The notes under the pieces were generated by a model. That model saw nothing but the letters and a program-made list of their open reading frames with translations, did not search any database and was not told the origin of the DNA. Of a DNA stretch of 35,138 nt, positions 1 through 9,049 are shown one piece after another. The DNA is from Nitrospinota bacterium. GTDB lineage: Bacteria > Nitrospinota > Nitrospinia > JACRGO01. The translations under genes were made by a program, and so were the position numbers. The DNA is taken from assembly GCA_016212295.1 (NCBI GenBank), contig JACRGO010000206.1, positions 1 through 35,138 of the forward strand, read 5' to 3'. Position 1 is the first letter of the stretch. Every line of letters starts with the position of its first letter.

Positions 1-100
1 ACTGGAGCTCTGTCTCTGAATGACGGTTTTACTTGATTATCCTTTTTTGACACGATATTCTACTCCCATTCAATAGGCATTCATGAAGACGTCACCTTTC

Positions 101-135
101 GCCAGTAGTAAGTGTTGCGTTAGCTACTGGCTAAC
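101..135. repeat. Overlapping, mutually exclusive small inverted repeats (GCCAGTAG/CTACTGGC and GTTAGC/GCTAAC)
   Basis: 101-108 pairs with 124-131; 119-124 pairs with 130-135; the two stems share bases. Confidence 0.4.
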
Positions 136-172
136 GGGCATTAATAAAATTAATGATATAGTATTACTCCAT

Positions 173-192
173 ATTTGCCTGGCCCGGCAAAT
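173..192. repeat. Hairpin ATTTGCC-tggccc-GGCAAAT followed by an A-rich run; possible terminator of an upstream gene
   Basis: Perfect 7-bp stem, just upstream of the TPR gene. Confidence 0.35.
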
Positions 193-227
193 GGTTAAAA
201 AAACTTTATTTTTCAATTAAGTATCCC

Positions 228-2546
228 ATGAAAAAAATAACTCCAATAATTTTTATAGCGGCCGTTTTTCTGGCCGCGTGCGTCTCAGGAGTAAACCTCC
301 CTGGCATGGCGGTGGGGACCAAGGAGTATTTACAGGGAGACTACCCCGCGGCCATAGGGCAATTCCAGGAGGCGTTGGCACGTGACCCCGCCGACCCGAC
401 CGCCCTGCGAATGTTGGGCTGGAGTTACTACCGCATGGGGGAATATCCGAGGGCGGAAGAGGCGTTCATGGATTACGGCAGGCATTATCCGGCGGAGCCG
501 GAAGTGTACAAGGGCCTGGCGTGGTGCCATTACCAGATGGGGGAATTCACGCGGTCCGTGAATGAATATCAAAAATGGCTGTCAATCGCCCCTCAATCCC
601 AGGAGGCCAGGGAAGGGCTTGCTTCCTGTTACATAGAGCTTGGCCAGGACACCACGGCCATGGAGCATATGCGCCCTTATTACAAGCTGGAAGAGCTGCC
701 TCTCAAATTTCCCCGGTGGCACTATCCATTTCTCCTACTAGGACAAAAGGGAATGGAGGAAAAGAATTATGGCGCGGCCCACCATAACTTTCAAGCTGCC
801 CTGCAATTGAAAACCGATTCCCCGGTCGCGGTGGAAGGCATAAAGCAAATCCTGTCCATTGGAGAAAAAAGACTGGAATTGGCCAGGCAATACCAGGAAA
901 AGGAGCGGTATAAAGTAGCGATACGGTTCTATTCCCAGATATCCGGGGAATTCCCCTTCTGGGCGGAGCCGTACATAGGAATGGGAGAATGTTTTATCAA
1001 AATGAATTCCTTCAATGAAGCTGAAGCCTCCTTCCGCAAGGCTTTATACCTGGAGCCAGGCAGCGAAAAAGCCAAAAAATGGATCAGGGAAACCGTCAAT
1101 CAAAGGGACCCGAACCTGAAGGCCGCGCGGGCAAGTCTGGAGAAGGGCGAATATCTTGACGCAGTGGCGTCATTCGAGATAGTAACAAAGGGCCCAGCCC
1201 TTTACAACGTGCCGGAAGACGAAAGATGGGCGGTTTTCCAAGGCCTCGGATCAAGTTACCAGGGCCTTGGAAAAATGGAGGAAGCCAGGGAATATTTTCA
1301 GGAGGCCCTTAGGCTTAAACAAAACGACCCGGAATCCCTGAAGGGGTTGGGGTTGACTTATTATCATGATAAAAAATACGCGACCGCCGAGATGTTCCTG
1401 GAAATGGCGGAAAAATACATACATAAAGACCACGAACTCTCCCTTGCCCTTGGCTGGACATATAGCAGCAGGGGTAAATTCGAGAAGGCCTCCGAACAAT
1501 TCGATACCGCTTTGTCCCTCCTTCCCAACGACCCCAAGGCCATAAAGGGCCTGGCATGGGCTGTCTATAAATCAAAAGACAAGGAAAGGGCCAAGACTGA
1601 ATTTCAACGCCTTTTAGAGCTGGAGCCGGATTATATGGCGGACGAGGAATTCCAGCAATTGGTCCTTCAAAATTCCAGTTGGTGGGAACTGTCCAATCAG
1701 CTTGGCTGGCGTTACTATAAGGAAAAAAACACGGCCAAGGCCGCAACTGCCTTCCTTTCCTCGCTGGAGCATGCCCCCGGCAATCCCCAAGCCCTCCAGG
1801 GGCTGGGCTTCGTGAGATTCAGGGAGAAGAACTGCGAGGAGGCCGCTCAAAGGCTGAAAACCGTTTTGGACGCCGGGAAGGAAACCGCGCCTATATCTGA
1901 CCTGGATGTATTTGACAGCAACGCCAAGGTCCTAACCAACGCCCGCGAGAAACTGGCATGGTCCTATTACTTCACCTCGAAATTCAAGGAGGCGGCCGAG
2001 GACTTTCAAAAGGTCATTAAACTGCATTCTGACTGGGCAGGACCCGTTTACGGCCTGGCCCTTGCCCAGCAAAAACTTAAACAATACGATGAAGCGGACA
2101 AGAATTTTAAAACCGTCCTTACCATGAGTCCAGGGCACGCCCTGGCCAAGGCTGGAATCGAAGACAATAAAAAATCAAGGGAAGAGGACAAGAAAAAGAG
2201 TAAAAAGAAAAAGAGCGCTGTGAAGAAGAAAGACGCCGAAGAGAAACTGGGAGATAGCGCTGGAGGCAAAAAAGAGGTTAAAAAGACAGACGCGGCTGGG
2301 AATGAGACTAAAAAGCCGGAGGAGCCCAAAAAAACGGTTTCTGAAAAAGAATTTATACAGGAACTGGTAAAGGAACGGGAAAAAGAACAGGGCAAGGAGA
2401 AGGAGAAAGACAAGGAGAAGGCGCTGGAAAAGGAACAAGAGAAGGTGAAGGAACTGGCAAAGGCGTTGGAGAAGGGAAAAACAAAGGACAAAGAGAAGGG
2501 ACCGGAAAAGGAACCAGAAAAAGAGAAGGAGCCGGACGGTAAATGA
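228..2546 (+). CDS. TPR-repeat protein, probable lipoprotein, Lys/Glu-rich C-terminal tail
   Basis: Signal peptide with lipobox-like LAAC; many TPR motifs (e.g. AEASFRKALYLEPGSEKAKK); charged low-complexity C-terminus. Confidence 0.85.
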   Translation: MKKITPIIFIAAVFLAACVSGVNLPGMAVGTKEYLQGDYPAAIGQFQEALARDPADPTALRMLGWSYYRMGEYPRAEEAFMDYGRHYPAEPEVYKGLAWCHYQMGEFTRSVNEYQKWLSIAPQSQEAREGLASCYIELGQDTTAMEHMRPYYKLEELPLKFPRWHYPFLLLGQKGMEEKNYGAAHHNFQAALQLKTDSPVAVEGIKQILSIGEKRLELARQYQEKERYKVAIRFYSQISGEFPFWAEPYIGMGECFIKMNSFNEAEASFRKALYLEPGSEKAKKWIRETVNQRDPNLKAARASLEKGEYLDAVASFEIVTKGPALYNVPEDERWAVFQGLGSSYQGLGKMEEAREYFQEALRLKQNDPESLKGLGLTYYHDKKYATAEMFLEMAEKYIHKDHELSLALGWTYSSRGKFEKASEQFDTALSLLPNDPKAIKGLAWAVYKSKDKERAKTEFQRLLELEPDYMADEEFQQLVLQNSSWWELSNQLGWRYYKEKNTAKAATAFLSSLEHAPGNPQALQGLGFVRFREKNCEEAAQRLKTVLDAGKETAPISDLDVFDSNAKVLTNAREKLAWSYYFTSKFKEAAEDFQKVIKLHSDWAGPVYGLALAQQKLKQYDEADKNFKTVLTMSPGHALAKAGIEDNKKSREEDKKKSKKKKSAVKKKDAEEKLGDSAGGKKEVKKTDAAGNETKKPEEPKKTVSEKEFIQELVKEREKEQGKEKEKDKEKALEKEQEKVKELAKALEKGKTKDKEKGPEKEPEKEKEPDGK

Positions 2547-4036
2547 TCTGCGTCCCGATAATAGCAAGGACCAATGAAGAGGCGGTCCATAAAATGGCGG
2601 CGGCTTCCTTGGTGGCCGACGTCATCGAACTTCGCATCGACTATATTCCCTCCCCTGACTTACCGAAACTTCTTCACGGAAAACCCAAACCGGTGATTGT
2701 GACTTGCAGGACCCTCAAGGACCGGGGAGAATTCGGCAAGGCGCCGGAGCATGAAGGCGGGTCCGAGGAAAAACGATTGGGAATGCTGTTGGCCGCCTTG
2801 AAGCTCGGCGCGGATTACGTGGATATCGAGTTCGACGCGCCGGAAGATTCCAGGCAAAGAATTTTCGAGGCCGCTGGTTCTCCGGGCCGCGTCATCCTTT
2901 CCAGCCATGATTTCGAGAGGACCCCTGCCAGCCTGGAACCGCTCAAGAACAGGATGCTCGCCTCTTTCCCCGGGGCCATTATAAAGATAGCCGTCTTTGC
3001 CCAATCCATTGACGACAATTTAAAAATCCTCGATCTCCTCAAAAATAAAAAAGAGGGAGAAAGACTCGCCGCCTTTTGCATGGGAGAGAATGGAGAGATA
3101 AGCCGCGTCCTTTCCCCGTTGTTCGGAGGCGAGCTCACCTTCGGCTCCCTTGGTCCTGGTGAAGAGAGCGCCCCAGGCCAAATCCCCGCTTCCGTGTTGC
3201 GGGACGTCTACAGGGTCAACCAACTGAAAGAGGACGTCGAGATCTTCGGGTTGATCGGAAATCCCGTGAAGGAAAGCATGGGATACCTGATCCATAACAG
3301 GTCCTATATAAAGATGGGGATGAACCGCGTTTATCTCCCCTTTCTCGTGAAGGACCTGAGACCGTTTATCGAAAAATTCAAAGGCATGTTCAAGGGAATG
3401 AGCGTCACCATGCCTTTCAAGCAGGACATAATCCCTCTCCTTGATGAAGTGGACCCCCTGGCGGCCAGGATCGGGGCGGTCAACACCATCGACGCCCGTA
3501 GCGGAAAACTTGTGGGATACAACACCGATTCCTCCGGCGCGGTGAAGGCCATGGAGGATTTGGCCTCCCTCCAGGGAAAGACCGTTTTCATGATAGGCGC
3601 TGGCGGGGTGGCCAGGGCCATAGGATTCGGGACCGCCAATAAAGGGGCCAAAATAATCATTTGCGATGTAGACGAAGCCAGGGCGGGCCGGCTGGCGGAA
3701 GAACTCGGCGGGAAAACCTGCTCCAGGGAGGAGTGGGAGGACATCCGCTACGATATACTGGTCAACTGCTCCCCTATCGGCATGCACCCGAACATCGAAG
3801 AGACCCCATTTCCAAAAGAGTTTTTCAGGCCCGGGTCTATAGTTTTTGACGCGGTTTATAATCCGCTTGAAACAAGATTGCTTAAAGAGGCCGCCGGGGC
3901 GGGCTGCCGCGTTATCAGGGGACTCGAACTCTTCGTCAACCAGGCGGTGGACCAGTTCGAGTTGTGGACCGGAGAAAAAGCCCCCAGGGAGATAATGGAG
4001 AGAACTGCCTTGGAGAGGCTATCCAAAAATACTTGA
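2543..4036 (+). CDS. aroDE: Bifunctional 3-dehydroquinate dehydratase (type I) / shikimate dehydrogenase
   Basis: N-terminal type I DHQ dehydratase (ELRIDYIP, VIVTCR, SSHDFERTP); C-terminal AroE (GLIGNPVKESMGYLIHN, GYNTDSSGA, MIGAGGVARAI, FVNQAVDQFELWTG). Overlaps the TPR gene by 4 nt. Confidence 0.9.
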   Translation: MICVPIIARTNEEAVHKMAAASLVADVIELRIDYIPSPDLPKLLHGKPKPVIVTCRTLKDRGEFGKAPEHEGGSEEKRLGMLLAALKLGADYVDIEFDAPEDSRQRIFEAAGSPGRVILSSHDFERTPASLEPLKNRMLASFPGAIIKIAVFAQSIDDNLKILDLLKNKKEGERLAAFCMGENGEISRVLSPLFGGELTFGSLGPGEESAPGQIPASVLRDVYRVNQLKEDVEIFGLIGNPVKESMGYLIHNRSYIKMGMNRVYLPFLVKDLRPFIEKFKGMFKGMSVTMPFKQDIIPLLDEVDPLAARIGAVNTIDARSGKLVGYNTDSSGAVKAMEDLASLQGKTVFMIGAGGVARAIGFGTANKGAKIIICDVDEARAGRLAEELGGKTCSREEWEDIRYDILVNCSPIGMHPNIEETPFPKEFFRPGSIVFDAVYNPLETRLLKEAAGAGCRVIRGLELFVNQAVDQFELWTGEKAPREIMERTALERLSKNT

Positions 4037-4097
4037 AATTTTGTAACATTTTAGCTGTTTGAAAAACCGCGAAAACAAACACCTAAAAATTTTTTTT

Positions 4098-4290
4098 ACC
4101 ACAGAGGCCACAGAGAAAAGAAGAAGAGTGGTAGGACCATTAAAGACCTATGCCGAGAGGCCAGAACTTTTTGTTTTCCGCGTCTTCACTGCGGAAAACA
4201 AAAAAATATTTACCTTGGCGACCTCTGTGCCTTTGTGGTTCAATTTTCTGTTTTTCTCCGCGATCTTGGCGTCCTCTGCGGTGAAAATTT
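4098..4290. repeat. Dispersed self-complementary repeat, CCACAGAGG...CCTCTGTGCCTTTGTGG type, with an inner 14-bp hairpin
   Basis: ACCACAGAGGCCACAGAG at 4098 opposed by CCTCTGTGCCTTTGTGGT at 4222-4239; inner stem TTTTTGTTTTCCGC (4168-4181) / GCGGAAAACAAAAA (4191-4204). Confidence 0.7.
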
Positions 4291-4379
4291 TTTATTTTTT
4301 CAAAAAGCTAAAGTATTACGAAATTTTTTATTCATTGCAAAGCTTTGCGGTGAAATATCAGATAGGTGAGTCAGTATTC

Positions 4380-5270
4380 ATGTGGATCGGCGAAAAAATA
4401 AAAAACTGGCTGGTTGATAAGCTCATCGAACTCCTTATCTGGGACAAGGACCTTCCCAGCACGCCATTCTGCGACTTCGAGCAGACCCGGTTCGAGCTCC
4501 GCCCTTGCGACGTGCTGCTTGTCGAGGGACGCAGCCGCATCAGCGACGTTATCAAGACCATCACCCTGAGCCGCTGGACCCATGCGGCCCTTTACATAGG
4601 ACGGCTCAACGATATCGAAAACCATGGGATCCGGAAGATAGTGCGGCATTATTATATGGGCGACCCGGACGTGCAACTGTTGATTGAGGCCCTTGTGGGA
4701 AAAGGGACCATTATTTCCCCGATCACCAAATACCAATACCACAATTTACGCATCTGCCGGCCCAGGGGCCTCACGCCTCACGACTCGCAAAAGATCGTCG
4801 AACACGCAGTCAAATGCGTGGGAATGGGTTACAATACCCGCCAATTGCTGGACCTGGCCCGGTTCCTGTTCCCTTATGGCGTGCTTCCGAGACGGTGGCG
4901 CTCCAGCCTGTTTGAGAAAAAGATCGGCGACTCCACCCGCACCATCTGCTCCACCATGCTGGCTGAGGCATTCGCCGCTGTACAGTTCCCGGTGCTCCCC
5001 TTCGTGCAAAGCGTGGAGGGAGGGGAATTCCGCTGGTTCAACCGCAACAGCAGCCTTTTCATTCCCAGCGACTTTGATTATTCCCCCTATTTTGAAATCA
5101 TCAAGTATCCCTTCTTCGGAGATGATCTGGCCATTTACAGGAGGCTCCCCTGGGACAAAACCGGCGTTATCTATAGTGACGAGCGCCAGATCCAGTTGGA
5201 GATGATAAGGAACGGATCAGTCCATGGCAATAACGGAAAGAAAGAGCCAGGTGAACCAGCCGGGGAGTAA
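4380..5270 (+). CDS. YiiX/YebB-like permuted papain-like (NlpC/P60 superfamily) protein
   Basis: ELRPCDVLLVEGRSRISDVIKTITLSRWTHAALYIG (Cys/His-box style) and TICSTMLAEAF. The supplied ORF starts at 4059, but that part lies in a noncoding repeat; ATG 4380 is preceded by an RBS-like ggtgag. Confidence 0.65.
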   Translation: MWIGEKIKNWLVDKLIELLIWDKDLPSTPFCDFEQTRFELRPCDVLLVEGRSRISDVIKTITLSRWTHAALYIGRLNDIENHGIRKIVRHYYMGDPDVQLLIEALVGKGTIISPITKYQYHNLRICRPRGLTPHDSQKIVEHAVKCVGMGYNTRQLLDLARFLFPYGVLPRRWRSSLFEKKIGDSTRTICSTMLAEAFAAVQFPVLPFVQSVEGGEFRWFNRNSSLFIPSDFDYSPYFEIIKYPFFGDDLAIYRRLPWDKTGVIYSDERQIQLEMIRNGSVHGNNGKKEPGEPAGE

Positions 5271-5539
5271 GGCGTGGAGGCGGGAAAAGAGGAGAGGGCG
5301 AGGGTAAACTAAGCCTAAATTGGGCGATTTTCTTTCGCCCCCTTCAGGGCCTAATGGATCTTGCCACGAAACTGAATTGGCATGACGCAGCAGGCATGCT
5401 TCTCGGCAAGCTGGCTGCCCCCGATGGTTCGTAGCCTTTGCGGTTAGTTTGAAACACCACCGTTAGTGGGATCGGTGGCAGACCTTGCTTTGTAATTGTT
5501 ATTTGCCGATGATGTAGTTCAGCGATGAAGGAAATTTTC

Positions 5540-5821
5540 ATGTTCGACCGGGTGCTGAATGAAATGAGGGCTAAAGTTCGAGAACGGAAATATGTGATGA
5601 CGATTCACGGGGAAGAAGAAATGAACAACGATTGCTTTTCAATTTACGATGTTGAAAGCGGCATACTTACCGGGAAAATAGTGGAACGCCAGAAAGACAA
5701 GGCAACTTCAGAGTGGAAATACCGAATAACCGGACACGCAATCGATGGCAATGAAGTTGAGGTTATTGCCAAATTGAGCACAACGGGCAAATTGGTTATA
5801 ATCACGGTGTATGCGCCATAA
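5540..5821 (+). CDS. DUF4258 domain protein (toxin-like partner)
   Basis: KVRERKYVMTIHGEEEMNNDCFSIYDVESGILTGKIVERQKDK...YRITG; RBS-like gaaggaa before ATG 5540. Confidence 0.7.
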   Translation: MFDRVLNEMRAKVRERKYVMTIHGEEEMNNDCFSIYDVESGILTGKIVERQKDKATSEWKYRITGHAIDGNEVEVIAKLSTTGKLVIITVYAP

Positions 5822-5824
5822 TTT

Positions 5825-5862
5825 ATATTATTACGTTCAGAAATTTCTGAACGTAATAATAT
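5825..5862. repeat. Perfect 38-bp palindrome ATATTATTACGTTCAGAAATTTCTGAACGTAATAATAT
   Basis: Exact self-complementarity; shares its arms with 26763-26913. Confidence 0.9.
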
Positions 5863-5932
5863 CATCGAACGTTTGAATACATCGAAATTTATTTTGATTG
5901 CGGCCATGCCGCGCTATGAGAGGAAAAAATAT

Positions 5933-6166
5933 ATGCGATGTGATATTTGCGGAAAAGATGGTGCGCGAAAACACAAGGTTGCAAGGACGTATGGCAAAGG
6001 GGAAGAAATACTGGTTATAGAAAACATACCTGCCGTAACCTGTTCGCATTGTGGAGAAAGTTATTTGGAGGCCGAAACGCTTCACGAAATCGAGCGCATA
6101 AAACTGCACAAAAAGAGTTTTGCGGTAAAACGCACTATCCCTGTGGCCGATTTTGTAACAATTTGA
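5933..6166 (+). CDS. YgiT-type zinc finger protein (MqsA-like antitoxin N-terminal type)
   Basis: CDICGKDGA...VTCSHCGESYLEAET: two CxxC knuckles; follows the DUF4258 gene; RBS-like agagg. Confidence 0.75.
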   Translation: MRCDICGKDGARKHKVARTYGKGEEILVIENIPAVTCSHCGESYLEAETLHEIERIKLHKKSFAVKRTIPVADFVTI

Positions 6167-6241
6167 AAAAAGCCGCACCCCGCTTCATATCAATACGTCG
6201 AATTTTCGCTTAACCTTTCACAATTTTTCAGGAGGGCTTTC

Positions 6242-7639
6242 ATGAAAAAAAGGATATTGTTTTTCCTGTTATTGCTTTCGCCGTTTTTCACGCTGGCGCT
6301 ACCGCGCGAAGCTGCCGCCGCCAAGGGGACGCTCGCTGTTGTCACGCAGGATAGCGGCAAGAAGCAGATCGACGCCCCTATCTATGTGGACGGGGTCCTG
6401 AAAGGAACCGGCAAGGTGACCCTTTCGCTTGCTCCAAAGACTTATCTGGTGAAATTCGGAGAAATGACCGGGTATGCCATTGTGTCTCCCAGGAGCGGAA
6501 AGAAAAGCGTCCAGGTAAAGTCCGGGAAGAAGACATCGCTCAAGGCGACCTACAAGAAGTCTTCGTCAACCGGCGCGTCCTCATTCACAGCCACAAAAAT
6601 CGCGGCTGGATGGGCCCATACAATAGCCCTGAGGAGCGGCGGCGCTGTATGGGCATGGGGAGATAACAGCTATGGCCAGCTTGCGGATGGGACAAATACA
6701 AATAGAAAGACCCCTGTCCAGGTGAGCGGGATTACAAGTGTTTCCGCTATAGAGAGCGGGGTTTATCATACAATAGCCCTGAGGAGCGGCGGCGCTGTAT
6801 GGACATGGGGAGATAACAGCTATGGCCAACTCGGTGATGGGACTAATACAAGCCGCAATATACCTGTCCAGGTGAACGGGCTTGCGAATGTCACGGCTAT
6901 CGCGGGAGGAGATTATCATACAATAGCCCTGAGGAATGACGGCACTGCATGGGCATGGGGAAATAATTTATCCGGCCAGCTAGGTGATGGGACTAGTACA
7001 AACAGCAATACCCCTGTCCAGGTGAGCGGACTTACAAATGTTACGGCTATCGCGGGCGGAGACTTTCATACAATAGCCCTGAGAAATGACGGCACTGTAT
7101 GGGCATGGGGAAATAATAGCTATGGCCAGCTAGGTGATGGGACTAATGTAAGCAGCGCCACCCCTGTCCAGGTGAGCGGGCTTACAAATGTTTCAGCTAT
7201 AGAGTGTGGAGTTTTTCATACAATAGCCCTGAAGAATGACGGCACTGTATGGGTATGGGGAGCTAATGACCATGGCCAGATAGGAAACGGGACAAATACA
7301 AGCAGCAATATACCTGTTCAGGTAAGCGGGCTCATGAATGCTACCGCTATCGCGGGTAGAGGATATTATCATACAGCAGCCCTGAAAAATGACGGCACTG
7401 CATGGGCATGGGGCTATAATGCCCACGGACAGTTAGGAGATGGAACGACTACGGATAGAAATACCCCTGTTCAGGTAAGCGGGCTTACAAATGTTACCGC
7501 TATCGCGTGTGGAACATACCATGCAATAGCCCTGAAGAAAGACGGCACTGCATGGGCATGGGGATATAATGGCTATGGCCAGTTGGGAAATGGGACAATC
7601 ACAAACAGCAATGTTCCTGTTCAGGTGAATGGACGGTGA
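6242..7639 (+). CDS. Secreted PEGA-like domain + RCC1/BNR-type repeat protein
   Basis: Signal peptide; PIYVDGVLKGTGKVTLSLAPKTYLVKFG PEGA-like module; about seven ALRNDGTVWAWGNNSYGQLGDGT repeats. Confidence 0.85.
   Translation: MKKRILFFLLLLSPFFTLALPREAAAAKGTLAVVTQDSGKKQIDAPIYVDGVLKGTGKVTLSLAPKTYLVKFGEMTGYAIVSPRSGKKSVQVKSGKKTSLKATYKKSSSTGASSFTATKIAAGWAHTIALRSGGAVWAWGDNSYGQLADGTNTNRKTPVQVSGITSVSAIESGVYHTIALRSGGAVWTWGDNSYGQLGDGTNTSRNIPVQVNGLANVTAIAGGDYHTIALRNDGTAWAWGNNLSGQLGDGTSTNSNTPVQVSGLTNVTAIAGGDFHTIALRNDGTVWAWGNNSYGQLGDGTNVSSATPVQVSGLTNVSAIECGVFHTIALKNDGTVWVWGANDHGQIGNGTNTSSNIPVQVSGLMNATAIAGRGYYHTAALKNDGTAWAWGYNAHGQLGDGTTTDRNTPVQVSGLTNVTAIACGTYHAIALKKDGTAWAWGYNGYGQLGNGTITNSNVPVQVNGR
6590..7635 (+). 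repeat. Near-identical ~150-bp tandem repeats encoding RCC1 units
   Basis: CATACAATAGCCCTGA...GGCATGGGGA...CTATGGCCAGCT...GTCCAGGTGAGCGGGCTTAC recurs about every 150 bp. Confidence 0.85.
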
Positions 7640-7674
7640 TCATTTATTTTTCACAATTTTTCAGGGGGCATTTC

Positions 7675-8583
7675 ATGAAAAAAGAAACGTTGTTTTTCCT
7701 GTTACTGCTTTTGCCGCTTTTCACTCTGGCGCTTCCGCCCGAAGCTGCTGCGGCCAAGGGGACTCTCATTGCCGCCACGCAGGACAGCGACAAGAAACAG
7801 ATCGACGCCCCTATCTATGTGGACGGCGTCCTGAAAGGCACAGGCAAGGTAACCCTTTCGCTTTCCCCCAAGACGTATCAGGTGAAATTCGGGGATTTGA
7901 CGGGATATACCATCGTGTCTCCCAGGAGCGGAAAGAAAAGCGTCCAGGTGAAGTCCGGCAAGCCAACGCGGGTCATGGCGACTTACAAGAAGTCTTCGTC
8001 AACCGGCGCGGCCTCATCCTATATTTATTTCAAACGAAACGGAACCACAACTCCACAAACCGCGACTCTTGCCAATGGCACGCTGAGTATCGATGGAAAG
8101 ACCATCTCCGGGGTCTATTTCTCAACAAGCATGGCAGGGGTTACCTGCCTTGCCGGCGGGACCGGGACTGATCTTACCTCATGCCACAGCCCCCAGGACA
8201 GCCCGCACACCATGCTTCTCTGCGGCCCGGACCCGGTCAGCGCGGCTCCAGACACATTGCTTTACGTGCTCTTTGATTCCCCTGACGCCAATAGGGTCAG
8301 CGCTGACGCGACCGGCCTTTTGAATGCGTTGCAGAGCGAAACAAATTATCTTGGCATCGGAGTTTATACGGACTGTTCCGGCTCGGCCCACACGGCATGG
8401 ATTCGTAATTATCCCTATACAAACTACTATTTATGGCCTGACGTTTTCACGACTTACGACGCCGGCCACGTTTCCAGCCTTCTGTCCGGCTCGGTTATCT
8501 TCAGCGCTCCCGCAGCAGGCAATATTTATAATCAGTATGTCGCCGTCAGGTCGGCTGCAAATGTTTTTGAGGTTTGGCATTGA
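7675..8583 (+). CDS. Secreted protein with PEGA-like N-terminus and an unrelated C-terminal domain
   Basis: First ~115 aa nearly identical to the 6242 gene; C-terminus has no RCC1 repeats. ATG 7675 preferred over 7636 because MKK signal peptide and RBS match the upstream paralog. Confidence 0.75.
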   Translation: MKKETLFFLLLLLPLFTLALPPEAAAAKGTLIAATQDSDKKQIDAPIYVDGVLKGTGKVTLSLSPKTYQVKFGDLTGYTIVSPRSGKKSVQVKSGKPTRVMATYKKSSSTGAASSYIYFKRNGTTTPQTATLANGTLSIDGKTISGVYFSTSMAGVTCLAGGTGTDLTSCHSPQDSPHTMLLCGPDPVSAAPDTLLYVLFDSPDANRVSADATGLLNALQSETNYLGIGVYTDCSGSAHTAWIRNYPYTNYYLWPDVFTTYDAGHVSSLLSGSVIFSAPAAGNIYNQYVAVRSAANVFEVWH

Positions 8584-8612
8584 GGTTGGTGGTTGACGGT
8601 TTTCGGTTTCAA

Positions 8613-8638
8613 GTTGCCGGGCACTGTAGGCCGGCAAC
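8613..8638. repeat. Hairpin GTTGCCGG-N10-CCGGCAAC
   Basis: Perfect 8-bp stem downstream of the 7675 gene. Confidence 0.45.
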
Positions 8639-8662
8639 GTATTCCTGATAATCAAGCCTAGT

Positions 8663-8692
8663 ATGAGGCAAAAAATATTTTGCCCCTCGCAT
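8663..8692. repeat. Imperfect hairpin ATGAGGCAAAAAATATTTTGCCCCTCGCAT
   Basis: Near-palindromic, AT-rich core; intergenic. Confidence 0.4.
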
Positions 8693-9021
8693 TCCCATAT
8701 ATTGTCACTTCCTGGCCGCTTTGGTATAATCCTTTCACTTTTATTAGTCGTTGCGGTCCTGATATTTTAGAACCTATTGATATGCCTGAATCACTCATAG
8801 ATTCACTCCCCAAAATTGTCGCCGAGGGGAAAAAGGAGCTTAACGAGAAGGAGTGGCACAACCGGCTTGTTTACGGCGACAATCTTCTCGTGATGCAGGC
8901 CCTCCTTGCCGGAGACCCGGCTACGGGCCTTCCCTCCATGCGCGAGAAGATTGACCTGATTTACATTGACCCTCCCTTTGACAGCAAGGCAGATTACCGC
9001 ACAAAGATCATATTGCCTGCC

Positions 9022-9049
9022 GTAGGGGCGACCGGTCGGTCGCCCTTAC
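9022..9049. repeat. Palindromic repeat GTAGGGGCGACCGGTCGGTCGCCCTTAC inside mod
   Basis: Stem GGGCGACCG/CGGTCGCCC; second copy of the core at 30846-30865. Confidence 0.85.

Noticed and set aside
2048-2590. Minus-strand ORFs (180 and 130 aa) opposite the TPR gene C-terminus
   Set aside because: Ser/Phe/Leu-rich antisense shadow of a Lys/Glu-rich coding tail; no domain, no RBS evidence.
3020-3787. 255-aa minus-strand ORF opposite aroDE
   Set aside because: Overlaps a confident gene; codon-mirror artefact in GC-rich DNA.
2543-4036. aroD-aroE fusion as novel
   Set aside because: Fused DHQ dehydratase/shikimate dehydrogenase enzymes are known in several bacteria and plants.
7629-8171. 180-aa plus-strand ORF overlapping the second PEGA gene
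   Set aside because: Out-of-frame shadow; the 7675 frame has signal peptide and homology to its neighbour.
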